Assembly: GCF_009769385.1 (NCBI RefSeq) | Contig: NZ_VKAB01000025.1 | Coordinates: 62,001-126,000 of the forward strand | From: Saccharothrix deserti | Lineage (GTDB): Bacteria > Actinomycetota > Actinomycetes > Mycobacteriales > Pseudonocardiaceae | Length of the DNA: 64,000 nucleotides | Reading direction: 5' to 3' | Part shown: positions 42,240-50,311 of the stretch, piece after piece | Layout of the letters: each line of letters starts with the position of its first letter | How positions within the stretch are numbered: position 1 is the first letter of the stretch | Position numbers and translations under genes: made by a program | Notes under the pieces: model-generated | Told to the model about the DNA's origin: nothing | Database searches by the model: none | What the model saw: the letters and a program-made list of their open reading frames with translations, nothing else

Positions 42240-42604
42240 GGTCCGTTGGTCCGAGTGGTCGCAAGGCTGTGACTTCAGGCACAGTCGCGGCTAGGCTTTC
42301 CGGTGGAGATCCGGACCGCCCACCGGCGTTACCACCACGCTTCACCCTCGTTGACCAGGGCGGAACCCGTTCGGTCCGGTCACTTGGTATCTGTGGGCGG
42401 AGATAGATCTCGATCGGGTGAAGATAAGCACACCGATCCGGTTACCGGTGATTTCGATCACCCGAGTGGCTGCTCGTCTCAGCATTCCTACCGCTCATCG
42501 CATCACTCGACTGTTGAGCGCACGGCAACCCGAAAGGTCTTTCAGGCGTGAGCCGGGTCTCCCTACGGTGCACGGCGTATCAGGAACGCACCAGGAGGAC
42601 TTAC
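42240..42604. other. Intergenic promoter region of the DUF485-symporter operon
   Basis: About 365 bases without a supported gene. A small inverted repeat GGTGAT-TTCG-ATCACC lies at 42447-42462, in an AT-richer stretch that probably holds the promoter. AGGAGG just before 42605 begins a 17-codon leader frame. Confidence 0.5.
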
Positions 42605-42658
42605 GTGCCGTTCACACCGTCGTCAAGTACGCGAGGAGGGGACCGTGAGCACCTCTGA
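42605..42658 (+). promoter_or_regulatory. Possible 17-codon leader ORF overlapping the DUF485 start
   Basis: A strong CAGGAGG lies 6 nt before GTG 42605. The frame MPFTPSSSTRGGDREHL stops at 42658, 14 nt past the DUF485 GTG (42645), in a different frame. Ribosomes on it would pass over the DUF485 ribosome site, which suggests coupling. It may equally be chance. Confidence 0.35.
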
Positions 42659-42995
42659 GCAGCACACCCCAGCCGAAGCCCAGGGCAGTCACGACTGGGT
42701 CGAAGTGCAGGACAGCCCCGATTTCCGGGAGCTCCGCCGCCGGCTGCGCAGTTTCGTGTTCCCCATGGCCGGCCTCTTCCTGGCTTGGTACCTGATGTAC
42801 GTGCTCCTCGCCGACTACGCCCACGGCTTCATGTCGACGAAGGTCATCGGAAACATCAACGTCGGCCTGATCCTCGGCCTGCTCCAGTTCGTCTCGACGT
42901 TCGCCATCACCACGCTGTACGTGCGGCACGCGAACAAGAACCTCGACCCCAAGGCGGAGAAGCTCCGCAACGAGCTGGAAGGGGGTCAAGCGTGA
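42645..42995 (+). CDS. DUF485 membrane protein, symporter companion
   Basis: A 116-aa DUF485 protein. The SPDFRELRRRLRSFVFP motif precedes two membrane helices (about residues 38-60 and 72-94) with LAWYLMYVLLADYAHGFM and NVGLILGLLQFVSTF. The charged C-terminus (YVRHANKNLDPKAEKLR) is typical. Members are encoded upstream of acetate permease ActP and are thought to assist it. GTG 42645 has GAGGAGGGG upstream and its stop overlaps the symporter start (GTGA). Confidence 0.92.
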   Translation: MSTSEQHTPAEAQGSHDWVEVQDSPDFRELRRRLRSFVFPMAGLFLAWYLMYVLLADYAHGFMSTKVIGNINVGLILGLLQFVSTFAITTLYVRHANKNLDPKAEKLRNELEGGQA

Positions 42996-44578
42996 ACGGC
43001 AACGCCCTGCTCAACATCGGCATCTTCGGCATCTTCGTCGCGGCAACCCTGGTCGTCGTCATCCGGGCCAGCCGCAACACCAAGACGGCCGCCGACTACC
43101 TCGCCGCGGGCCGCGCGTTCACCGGGCCCCAGAACGGCATCGCGATCGCGGGTGACTACCTGTCCGCCGCGTCGTTCCTCGGCATCGCGGGCGCCATCGC
43201 GGTCAACGGCTACGACGGCTTCCTGTACTCGATCGGCTTCCTGGTGGCGTGGCTCGTCGCGCTGCTGCTGGTCGCCGAACTGCTGCGCAACACCGGCAAG
43301 TACACGATGGGCGACGTGCTCGCGTTCCGGATGCGGCAGCGCCCCGTCCGCGCGGCGGCGGCCACGTCGACGATGGCCGTGTCGTTCTTCTACCTGCTGG
43401 CCCAGATGGCGGGCGCCGGCGGTCTCGTCGCGCTCCTGCTGGGCATCACCGGCAAGGGCGGCCAGGCCGTCGTGATCGTCGTGGTCGGCGCGCTGATGAT
43501 CGCCTACGTGCTCATCGGCGGCATGAAGGGCACCACCTGGGTGCAGATCATCAAGGCGGTCCTGCTGATCGTCGGCGCGGGCGTGATGACGGTTTGGGTG
43601 CTCGCCAAGTACGGCCTGAACCTGTCCACCCTGCTCGGCGCGGCCGTGGACAACGCGCCCAAGGCCGGCGAGAAGCTGCTCGGTCCGGGTCTGCAGTACG
43701 GCGCGACCGGCACGTCGAAGCTGGACTTCCTGTCGCTGGCCCTCGCGCTGGTGCTGGGCACGGCCGGTCTGCCGCACATCCTGATGCGCTTCTACACCGT
43801 GCCGACCGCCAAGGAAGCACGTCGCTCGGTGGTCTGGGCGATCTGGTTGATCGGCCTGTTCTACCTGTTCACGCTGGTCCTGGGCTACGGCGCGGCGGCG
43901 CTCGTCGGCCCCGACAAGATCAACGCGGCACCCGGCAAGGCGAACTCGGCGGCTCCGCTGCTCGCCGAGGCGCTCGGCGGACCGCTGCTGCTCGGCCTGA
44001 TCGCGGCGGTCGCGTTCGCCACGATCCTCGCCGTGGTGGCCGGGTTGACGATCACCGCGTCGGCGTCGTTCGCGCACGACATCTACGCCAACATCATCAA
44101 GAAGGGTGAGGCGGAGGACAAGGACGCCGAGGTCAAGGTCGCCCGGCGGACCGCGATCGTGATCGGCATCGTGTCGATCGTCGGCGGCATCGCGGCCAAC
44201 GGCCAGAACATCGCGTTCCTGGTGGCCCTCGCGTTCGCGGTGGCGGCGTCGGCGAACCTGCCGACCATCCTGTACTCGCTGTTCTGGAAGCGGTTCAACA
44301 CCTCCGGCGCGCTGTGGAGCATCTACGGCGGTCTCGCGGTGACGATCACGCTGATCGTGCTGTCGCCCGCGGTGTCCGGCAAGGCGACGTCGATGTTCCC
44401 GACCGCGGACTTCGACCTGTTCCCGCTGTCCAACCCGGGCATCGTGTCGATCCCGGTGGCGTTCATCCTCGGTTACATCGGCACGGTGATGTCGAAGGAG
44501 GACGACAAGGAGAAGTACGCGGAGATGGAGGTGCGGGCGCTCACCGGCGTCGGCGCCGAGAAGGCTGTCGCCCACTAA
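42992..44578 (+). CDS. actP: Cation/acetate symporter
   Basis: A 528-aa SSS-family carrier with about 13 helices. Diagnostic stretches are NGIAIAGDYLSAASFLGIAG, YTMGDVLAFRMRQRPVRAA, LGTAGLPHILMRFYTVP and FATILAVVAGLTITASASFAHD, closely matching ActP-type acetate permeases. It lacks the long external insert of its paralogue at 40431. The GTG start overlaps the DUF485 stop. Na+-coupled uptake of acetate or propionate is likely; control by the LytS/LytTR pair is inferred from proximity. Confidence 0.92.
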   Translation: MNGNALLNIGIFGIFVAATLVVVIRASRNTKTAADYLAAGRAFTGPQNGIAIAGDYLSAASFLGIAGAIAVNGYDGFLYSIGFLVAWLVALLLVAELLRNTGKYTMGDVLAFRMRQRPVRAAAATSTMAVSFFYLLAQMAGAGGLVALLLGITGKGGQAVVIVVVGALMIAYVLIGGMKGTTWVQIIKAVLLIVGAGVMTVWVLAKYGLNLSTLLGAAVDNAPKAGEKLLGPGLQYGATGTSKLDFLSLALALVLGTAGLPHILMRFYTVPTAKEARRSVVWAIWLIGLFYLFTLVLGYGAAALVGPDKINAAPGKANSAAPLLAEALGGPLLLGLIAAVAFATILAVVAGLTITASASFAHDIYANIIKKGEAEDKDAEVKVARRTAIVIGIVSIVGGIAANGQNIAFLVALAFAVAASANLPTILYSLFWKRFNTSGALWSIYGGLAVTITLIVLSPAVSGKATSMFPTADFDLFPLSNPGIVSIPVAFILGYIGTVMSKEDDKEKYAEMEVRALTGVGAEKAVAH

Positions 44579-44705
44579 GGGTCATCAGTCCATTCCGCTG
44601 GGGAACCACGCCGGCCGCCATCCCGTTGAGGAACTGTCCACCTCCGGGAAGGCGGTCGGCGTGCTCCTTATCCCCGGTTTATGACCCACGTGGCAGCATG
44701 GACCC

Positions 44706-45044
44706 GTGACCGTTCCCAGCGTTGAAGTGTCCGAGGTGCCGGCGGACCTGCCGGCGGGCAAAGTGCTGCTCGACGTCCGCGAGGCCGACGAGTGGGCGGC
44801 GGGCCACGCCCCGGGCGCCCTGCACATCCCGATGAGCGAGCTGGCGGGCAGGCTGGGCGACCTTCCGGGCGACAGCGAGTTCTACGTCGTGTGCCGCTCC
44901 GGCGGCCGTTCCGCGCGGGTCACGCAGTACCTGAACGCCAACGGCTGGGACGCGACGAACGTCGACGGCGGCATGCAGCTGTGGTCGGCGGCAGGCCGTC
45001 CGCTGGTCGGAGAGGTCGAGGGCGCGGAGCCCGAGGTCATCTGA
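44706..45044 (+). CDS. Single-domain rhodanese-like protein
   Basis: A 112-aa rhodanese. It has VLLDVREADEWAAGHAPGALHIP and the active-site loop VVCRSGGRSAR with the persulfide-forming Cys, then NVDGGMQLW. This is the short GlpE/PspE-type form for sulfur transfer. GTG 44706. Its stop is one base before the DUF4328 gene, so they probably form an operon. Confidence 0.92.
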   Translation: MTVPSVEVSEVPADLPAGKVLLDVREADEWAAGHAPGALHIPMSELAGRLGDLPGDSEFYVVCRSGGRSARVTQYLNANGWDATNVDGGMQLWSAAGRPLVGEVEGAEPEVI

Positions 45045-45045
45045 C

Positions 45046-45954
45046 ATGGCAGTGCTGCGACCGATGCGCGTGGACTGGGTGGCGACCCCGCCACCCGGCG
45101 CCTACCCGCACCGTCGCCCGGGTGCGCCGAAGCGCGGCTACACCGGCCCGCCGTCGTACCCGGTGCCACCGCGCTGGGGCTTCCCGCTGCTGGCGTGGCG
45201 CTGGCCCACGTCCGTGGCGATGGAGCACGACCAGCCCGCCGACACGGTCGACCAGGCCCAACGCCTGGCCAGGACCGCCTCGCACGCCCTGGGCCTGGCC
45301 GCGCTCACCGCCGTGTGGGCCGCGGGCAGCGAGATCTGGCGTTACGTGCTGCTGCTGCTGAGCCGCTACGGCGCCCTCTCCTCGACCACGGTGGGCGTGT
45401 CGGACGCGATGGTCGTGGCCTCGTCGGTGGTGACCGTCGTGGCGTCCGCGACGGCCCTGGTCTTCACCCTCCTGTGGCTGCGCCGGGCCAGGAACGCGGC
45501 CGCCGCCGAAGCCGGCTACGGCCCGTCCAGGTCGGACCGCGAGGTCCTGATCAGCCTGGTGATCCCGGGCGTGAACCTGGTGGTCCCGGGTTCGGTGCTG
45601 GCAGAGCTGGAACACGCCGCGCTGCGCGAACCAGCCACCACCCGCCCCAAGCCCTCCAAGCTCATCCGCTGGTGGTGGGCCCTGTGGGCGTTCACCGGCG
45701 TGTTCACCCTGTTCACGTTCGTGTGGTCGTTCCGCTCCAGCGTCCAGGCCCTGGCAGACGGCGTCCTCTTCCACGCACTCGCGGACCTACTGGCCGCCGC
45801 CGTGGCGATCCTGACGGCCGTCGTGGTCCGCCGCATCACCACCTTGCTGCTCCCGGTGGACGCGGGCGCCATCCGCCGCATGAGGGTCGTGGACGTGAAA
45901 GACGCCCCGCCGCCCACCCTGCGCCCCGTCCGCACCTCAGGCTCCCCGCGCTAG
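45046..45954 (+). CDS. DUF4328 membrane protein
   Basis: A 302-aa protein with a Pro-rich N-terminal 45 residues, then about six membrane helices. The DUF4328 core is recognised by LLWLRRARNAAAAEAGYG, PGVNLVVPGSVLAELEHAAL and the closing RRITTLLLP. Function is unknown in the family. ATG 45046 follows the rhodanese stop by one base. Confidence 0.8.
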   Translation: MAVLRPMRVDWVATPPPGAYPHRRPGAPKRGYTGPPSYPVPPRWGFPLLAWRWPTSVAMEHDQPADTVDQAQRLARTASHALGLAALTAVWAAGSEIWRYVLLLLSRYGALSSTTVGVSDAMVVASSVVTVVASATALVFTLLWLRRARNAAAAEAGYGPSRSDREVLISLVIPGVNLVVPGSVLAELEHAALREPATTRPKPSKLIRWWWALWAFTGVFTLFTFVWSFRSSVQALADGVLFHALADLLAAAVAILTAVVVRRITTLLLPVDAGAIRRMRVVDVKDAPPPTLRPVRTSGSPR

Positions 45955-46027
45955 CCGCGGAGCCGTCCACCCCGCCTGTTCCGGGAGCCCGACCGCGCAG
46001 GATCAGGCGCAGACGGTGGCGTGGAGG

Positions 46028-46273
46028 TCACGCGGGTTGATCCTCGAAGTCCCGGTCCTCGTAATCCCAGACGAGCGCCAGGGGAACACGCCTGCCGTAG
46101 CGGTTGAGGGCCGATTCGGCGGAGGCGTGCTGCCCGATGAACGTCTTACCCGTGTCGGGATCACGCCGGTAGGTGATCGCGTTCGTCGTCTCCTCCTCGA
46201 TGACCTCCATGCCCCACGCGAAGATCCGGTTGCGGTCGGTCTGGTCCACCAGGCTGAAAAGGTTCGCTTCCAC
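46028..46273 (-). CDS. Small hypothetical protein
   Basis: An 81-aa acidic soluble protein (MEANLFSLVDQTDRNRIFAW, EVIEEETTNAITYRRDPDTG, then SALNRYGRRVPLALVWDYED). It has no signal, membrane helix or known family. GTG 46273 is selected because codon bias and residue composition become poor upstream. It is divergent from the XRE regulator at 46365, as the 85-aa protein at 13577 is from the first XRE gene; the two small proteins do not look alike. Confidence 0.65.
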   Translation of the reverse strand: MEANLFSLVDQTDRNRIFAWGMEVIEEETTNAITYRRDPDTGKTFIGQHASAESALNRYGRRVPLALVWDYEDRDFEDQPA

Positions 46274-46364
46274 GGGACCGACTGTCCCGCCGGGAGATCC
46301 ACTCCATGCGGTGAAGCGCGGCGGGAATCCCGGTTTCACGCGTCCCGGCGGATCATGCTGCCCT

Positions 46365-47114
46365 GTGCCCACTCCGCCACCGTTCCGCCGCCGTCGGTTG
46401 GGGAAGAAGCTCGCCCGGATGCGGGCCAAAGCCAAGATGACCCTCGATGACGCCGCCAAAGCCCTCTACCGGACCAAGTCCACCCTCCACCGACTGGAGA
46501 AGGGCGAGACGATCCTGGACGTCCACCTCGCCAAGTCGATGATGGACCTCTACGACCAGTACGACCCCGAGCTCCTCGACCAGGCACTGCGAGCCCGTGA
46601 ACCCGGTTGGTGGACCACCTTCGGCATCGAGAACCAGGGCTACATCGACGTCGAAACCGAGTCCTCCGATGTGCGGGACCTTTCGCCGCTGATCATTCCT
46701 GGTCTGCTCCAAACGACGGGCTACGTGCGGGCCATGTTCGAGGCGCACCGGCTGAAGCGGACCAAGCGGTGGTTGGAGAACGACATCCGCGTCCGCCGGA
46801 TCCGGCAACAGCGATTGACCGACCCGGACGACCCGCTTCGGCTGCACGCGATCATCGAGGACATGGCCGGCGCGGTGCACATCGAGGATGAGCAGGGGCT
46901 CCGGGAAGCTGAACTCATGTTCGAGCACTTGGCTTCCCGAGCGTTGAGCCCGGAGGAGTCGATTGCGCTGGTTGAACGGGTCCTGGCCGAGTGGAAGAGG
47001 CGATGGCTGTGTCCACTGTGGACCTCTCCGGTGCCGTGTGGCGGAAGAGCAGCCGTAGTGGTGGGGCCAGCAACACCAACTGCGTCGAAGTCGCGTTCAC
47101 CGGTCCCGCCGTAG
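46365..47114 (+). CDS. XRE/DUF5753 regulator with shortened DUF5753 domain
   Basis: A 249-aa protein. The helix-turn-helix spans about residues 8-65 (LGKKLARMRAKAKMTLDDAA, STLHRLEKGE). DUF5753 starts normally (NQGYIDVETESSDV, IPGLLQTTGYVRAMF). After RLHAIIED, however, it jumps directly to MAGAVHIEDEQGLREAELMF, which matches the end part of the full-length paralogue at 13934. About 55-60 residues of the domain core are missing in frame. The C-terminus reads 37 residues into the DUF397 gene, a 112-nt overlap. GTG 46365. It may have lost ligand sensing or bind its partner constitutively. Confidence 0.82.
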   Translation: MPTPPPFRRRRLGKKLARMRAKAKMTLDDAAKALYRTKSTLHRLEKGETILDVHLAKSMMDLYDQYDPELLDQALRAREPGWWTTFGIENQGYIDVETESSDVRDLSPLIIPGLLQTTGYVRAMFEAHRLKRTKRWLENDIRVRRIRQQRLTDPDDPLRLHAIIEDMAGAVHIEDEQGLREAELMFEHLASRALSPEESIALVERVLAEWKRRWLCPLWTSPVPCGGRAAVVVGPATPTASKSRSPVPP

Positions 47115-47203
47115 CCGTCCGGGACTCGAAGAACCCGGACGCCGCAACGCTCGCGTTTCCCGCTGTTCAATGGTCGTTCTTCTTGCGGCAGTTGGGCTCC
47201 TGA
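47003..47203 (+). CDS. DUF397 protein, partner of the second XRE regulator
   Basis: A 66-aa DUF397 protein (AVWRKSSRSGGASNTNCVEV, VRDSKNPDAATLAFP). It has a slightly longer N-terminus (MAVSTVDLSG) than the copy at 14769. ATG 47003 has GAAGAGG just before it. Its start lies inside the regulator gene, which ensures coupled synthesis. Confidence 0.85.
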   Translation: MAVSTVDLSGAVWRKSSRSGGASNTNCVEVAFTGPAVAVRDSKNPDAATLAFPAVQWSFFLRQLGS

Positions 47204-47228
47204 CGACTGCGTGCCAACGTGAAACCCC

Positions 47229-48254
47229 ATGCGGGCACTTGCGGCAGCTTTGGTTCTTTCTGTCCTGCTCCCAGGCGTGGCGAATGCGCACGGCGGCGGT
47301 GGTGACCGGAAGTTCGACCTCCAGGCCCACCGGGGCGGGATCGGGCTGACCGTCGAGAGCACGTTGGCGGCGTTCGCCAAGGCTCTCGAACTGGGCGTCA
47401 CGACCCTCGAACTGGACGTCCAGATCACCAAGGACGGCCGCGAAGTCGTCACCCACGACCGCAAGACGAACCCCGCGAAGTGCGTCGACACGGCACCCGC
47501 CGTCCCCGGCGACCCGGCGTTCCCCTACGCGGGCAAGTACGTGAAGGACCTGACGTTCGCCCAGGTCAGGACCCTGGACTGCGGTTCGCGGCGCTGGTCC
47601 CAGTACCCGGACCAGGAACTCTCGCCTGGCGCGAAGATGCCGACCCTGGCCGAGGTGTTCGCCCTGGCCCGTCGCTACCGCGCCTTCAACGTCAAGTTCA
47701 ACATCGAGACCAAGGTCGAAGCCGCCGCACCGCACGAGACCGCACCCCGCGAGCAGTTCGTGGAGGTCACCGCCCGCGAGATCCGCAAGTCCGGCTTCTA
47801 CCGCAACGTCACCGTCCAGTCGTTCGACTGGGGCACCCTGATGCTGTGGCGCAAGGCCGAACCGCGCCTCCCGCTGGTCGCCCTCACCCAACCGGAATTC
47901 CTCCGCCCCGGCTCCCCTTGGACGGGCGGCCTCAAGCTGGAGGACTTCGGCGGCAGCGTCGTCAAGGCCGTGAAGAGCTTCGGCGCCTCCGCCCTCTCCC
48001 CGGTCCACGGCAACCCGCAGAACGGCAAGGTCGGCGACCCGAACTACGTCCCCTTCACCACGAAAGCCCTGGTGGACGAGGCACACGCACACGGCCTGAA
48101 GGTCGTCCCGTGGACCGTCAACGACCCCGCCACCATGCACAAGCTCATCGACGACGGCGTGGACGGCATCATCACCGACTACCCGGACCGCCTCCGCACC
48201 GTCATGGCCGAGCGCGGCTTCAAACTGCCGAAGAAGTACACGATCAAGCGATAG
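47229..48254 (+). CDS. Secreted glycerophosphodiester phosphodiesterase
   Basis: A 341-aa GDPD. The signal peptide spans residues 1-20 (ending GVANA). The TIM-barrel active site has LQAHRGG, the Glu of ESTLAAF, ELDVQITKDGREVVTHD (acid residues plus His) and the late WTVNDPATMHKLIDDGVDGI segment. It hydrolyses glycerophosphodiesters, or possibly wall teichoic-type polymers, to glycerol-3-phosphate. It is exported, unlike the cytoplasmic paralogue at 49589. The ATG at 47229 is supported by the signal peptide. The gene meets the P450 gene tail to tail 7 nt apart. Confidence 0.93.
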   Translation: MRALAAALVLSVLLPGVANAHGGGGDRKFDLQAHRGGIGLTVESTLAAFAKALELGVTTLELDVQITKDGREVVTHDRKTNPAKCVDTAPAVPGDPAFPYAGKYVKDLTFAQVRTLDCGSRRWSQYPDQELSPGAKMPTLAEVFALARRYRAFNVKFNIETKVEAAAPHETAPREQFVEVTAREIRKSGFYRNVTVQSFDWGTLMLWRKAEPRLPLVALTQPEFLRPGSPWTGGLKLEDFGGSVVKAVKSFGASALSPVHGNPQNGKVGDPNYVPFTTKALVDEAHAHGLKVVPWTVNDPATMHKLIDDGVDGIITDYPDRLRTVMAERGFKLPKKYTIKR

Positions 48255-48261
48255 CCAGGGA

Positions 48262-49494
48262 CTACGCGCTCGTGAGCGGTAGGTCGTGGAGGCCTCGGAT
48301 GACGAACTCGGCTCGGCGGCGGGGTTCGGCGGCCAGTTCCGCGCCCGGCAGTTTGCGGGCCAGTGACGACAGGGCCGCCTCCACCTCGATGCGGGCCAGC
48401 GGCGCGCCCAGGCAGTAGTGGATGCCCATGCCGAAGCCGAGGTGGGGGTTGGGGTTGCGGGCGATGTCGAAGGTGTCCGGGTCGGTGAAGACCTCGGGGT
48501 CGCGGGCCGCCGCGCCGAGCAGCGCGGCGATCTTCTGGCCTGGCTCGACGGTGTGGCCGGCGATGGTGACGGCCTCGGTGGCGGTGCGTTCGAACAGCTG
48601 CAACGGCGAGTCGTAGCGGATCAGCTCTTCCACCGCCGTGGGCAGCAGAGCGTGGTCGTTCACCAACCGCCGCCACTCGGACGGGTGGTTCATCAACGCC
48701 TGCACGCCGTTGCCGATGACGTTGACCGTCGCCTCGTGACCGGCCATGAGCAGCAGCACCGCCGTCGCCACCAGCTCGTCCTCGGTCAGCTTCGCGCCGT
48801 CCGCGTCCGTCACCGCGACCAGGTCGGACACCAGATCACGACCCGGCGACGTGCGCCGCAGCGCCACCAGCTCCCGCAGGTACGCGACGAACTCCGTGGC
48901 CGCGTGCTCGGCCGCCGCCTGCTTCTCCTCGGCCAACCCGTACTCGTACATCTTCACGATGGCGTTGGACCACGGCTGGAGCAGTGCACGGTCCGCCGCG
49001 GGCACGCCCAACAGCTCGGCGATCACCTCGACCGGCAGCGGTGCGGCCACGTGGGACAGCAGGTCCGCCTGCCCCTCCGAGGAGATCTTGGCCACCAGCT
49101 CGTCCACCAGCCGGTCCGCCAGGTCCGCGATCCACGGCCGCAACCGCTCCACGTGACCGCGGCCGAACGCGGCGGCGACGAGCCTGCGCAGGCGGCTGTG
49201 CGTGGGCGGCTCGTTCTCCAGCAGGGAGTTGCGGTGCAGCAGGTTGAACGAGGTGAACCGCTCGATCGGCTTCGCGTCGGTCCAGATCCGGCCGAGCGAC
49301 CGGTGCCTGAGCACGGCCGACGCCGCCGCGTGCGACACCGCCAGCGCGATGCCCATCTCCTCGTGCCAGTGCACCTCGCCTTGCGCGCGCATCGCGGCGA
49401 ACGCGGCGTAGGGATCGGCGATGAAGGCCGGATCGTGCTGGTCGAAGGAGGTCACGGTCACGGACGGTAGGTCTTCGTGGATGCTCACGTCCAT
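48262..49494 (-). CDS. Cytochrome P450
   Basis: A 410-aa soluble bacterial P450 (CYP107-like general type). It has the I-helix oxygen-binding LLMAGHEATVN, the ExxR motif in VEELIRYDSPLQ, and the heme ligand Cys in HLGFGMGIHYCLGAPLAR. It needs ferredoxin and ferredoxin reductase, neither of which is in this window. The substrate is unknown; there is no biosynthetic cluster around it. ATG 49494 or GTG 49488 starts it; no Shine-Dalgarno is visible. Confidence 0.92.
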   Translation of the reverse strand: MDVSIHEDLPSVTVTSFDQHDPAFIADPYAAFAAMRAQGEVHWHEEMGIALAVSHAAASAVLRHRSLGRIWTDAKPIERFTSFNLLHRNSLLENEPPTHSRLRRLVAAAFGRGHVERLRPWIADLADRLVDELVAKISSEGQADLLSHVAAPLPVEVIAELLGVPAADRALLQPWSNAIVKMYEYGLAEEKQAAAEHAATEFVAYLRELVALRRTSPGRDLVSDLVAVTDADGAKLTEDELVATAVLLLMAGHEATVNVIGNGVQALMNHPSEWRRLVNDHALLPTAVEELIRYDSPLQLFERTATEAVTIAGHTVEPGQKIAALLGAAARDPEVFTDPDTFDIARNPNPHLGFGMGIHYCLGAPLARIEVEAALSSLARKLPGAELAAEPRRRAEFVIRGLHDLPLTSA

Positions 49495-49588
49495 CCGGGT
49501 GTGGTTGTTGTGGCAAATATTCACCCGAGCTGTGACATGGCGTAGTCGAGTTGACCCGATCCGTACTCCACCAGGAGCATTCCCAGTC

Positions 49589-50296
49589 GTGTCACCTGAA
49601 GTCGTCGCCCACCGCGGTGCGTCCACCCGCCGCCCCGAGCACACCCTCGCCGCGTACGAGCTGGCCCTGCGACAGGGCGCGGACGGGCTGGAGTGCGACG
49701 TGCGGCTCACCAAGGACGGGCACCTCGTGTGCCTGCACGACCGCACGATCGACCGCACCAGCGGCGGATCGGGCGTGGTCAGCGCGATGACGCTGGACGA
49801 ACTGCGGCGGCACGACTTCGGCAGCTGGCACGGCGGCGAGCCGGCCGAGGTGCTGACGCTGGAGGCGTTGCTCGGGTTGGCGGCCGACCACGGCACGCGG
49901 TTGTTCATCGAGACCAAGCACCCCGTCCGGTACGGGAGCCTGGTGGAGCGCACGCTCGCCGGGCAGCTGGACCGGCACCGGGTCGACGTGGTGATGATGT
50001 CGTTCTCCGTGTTCGCCGTGCACCGGTTCAAGAAGCTCAAGCCCGAGGTGCCGACGGTCCTGCTCTACGACCGCCTGTGGCCCAAGACCCGACCCCGTTT
50101 CGCGGATTACGCGGGACCGGGCGTTCACCTGCTCAGGCGTCACCCGGACCGGGGGCAGGGTGTCTACACGTGGACCGCGGACGCTCCGGCCGACATAGCG
50201 TTGTGCCGTGAGCGCGGCGTCCGGTTCCTCGCCACCAACAACCCGGACGAAACGCGCGGGCACCTTGCGGATAACTTGACGCCCGATCAGCCCTGA
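49589..50296 (+). CDS. Cytoplasmic glycerophosphodiester phosphodiesterase
   Basis: A 235-aa GDPD of the UgpQ type. It has VVAHRGASTRRPEHTLAAYE, LECDVRLTKDGHLVCLHD and the acidic FIETKHPV, the full set of metal-binding residues, and the late GVYTWTADAPADI segment. There is no signal peptide. It releases glycerol-3-phosphate from phospholipid breakdown products. GTG 49589 with AGGAG 11 nt upstream. It lies 15 nt before the SEC-C protein gene. Confidence 0.9.
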   Translation: MSPEVVAHRGASTRRPEHTLAAYELALRQGADGLECDVRLTKDGHLVCLHDRTIDRTSGGSGVVSAMTLDELRRHDFGSWHGGEPAEVLTLEALLGLAADHGTRLFIETKHPVRYGSLVERTLAGQLDRHRVDVVMMSFSVFAVHRFKKLKPEVPTVLLYDRLWPKTRPRFADYAGPGVHLLRRHPDRGQGVYTWTADAPADIALCRERGVRFLATNNPDETRGHLADNLTPDQP

Positions 50297-50311
50297 GACC
50301 GAGGAGGCGCG

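Noticed and set aside
42303..42551. An 82-codon plus-strand frame upstream of the DUF485 operon
   Set aside because: Its third-position GC is low, the composition is His/Ser/Arg-rich without a pattern, and no family is recognised.
48262..50296. Biosynthetic gene cluster around the P450
   Set aside because: The neighbours are two phosphodiesterases and a SEC-C protein; there is no core biosynthetic enzyme, ferredoxin or transporter for a metabolite.
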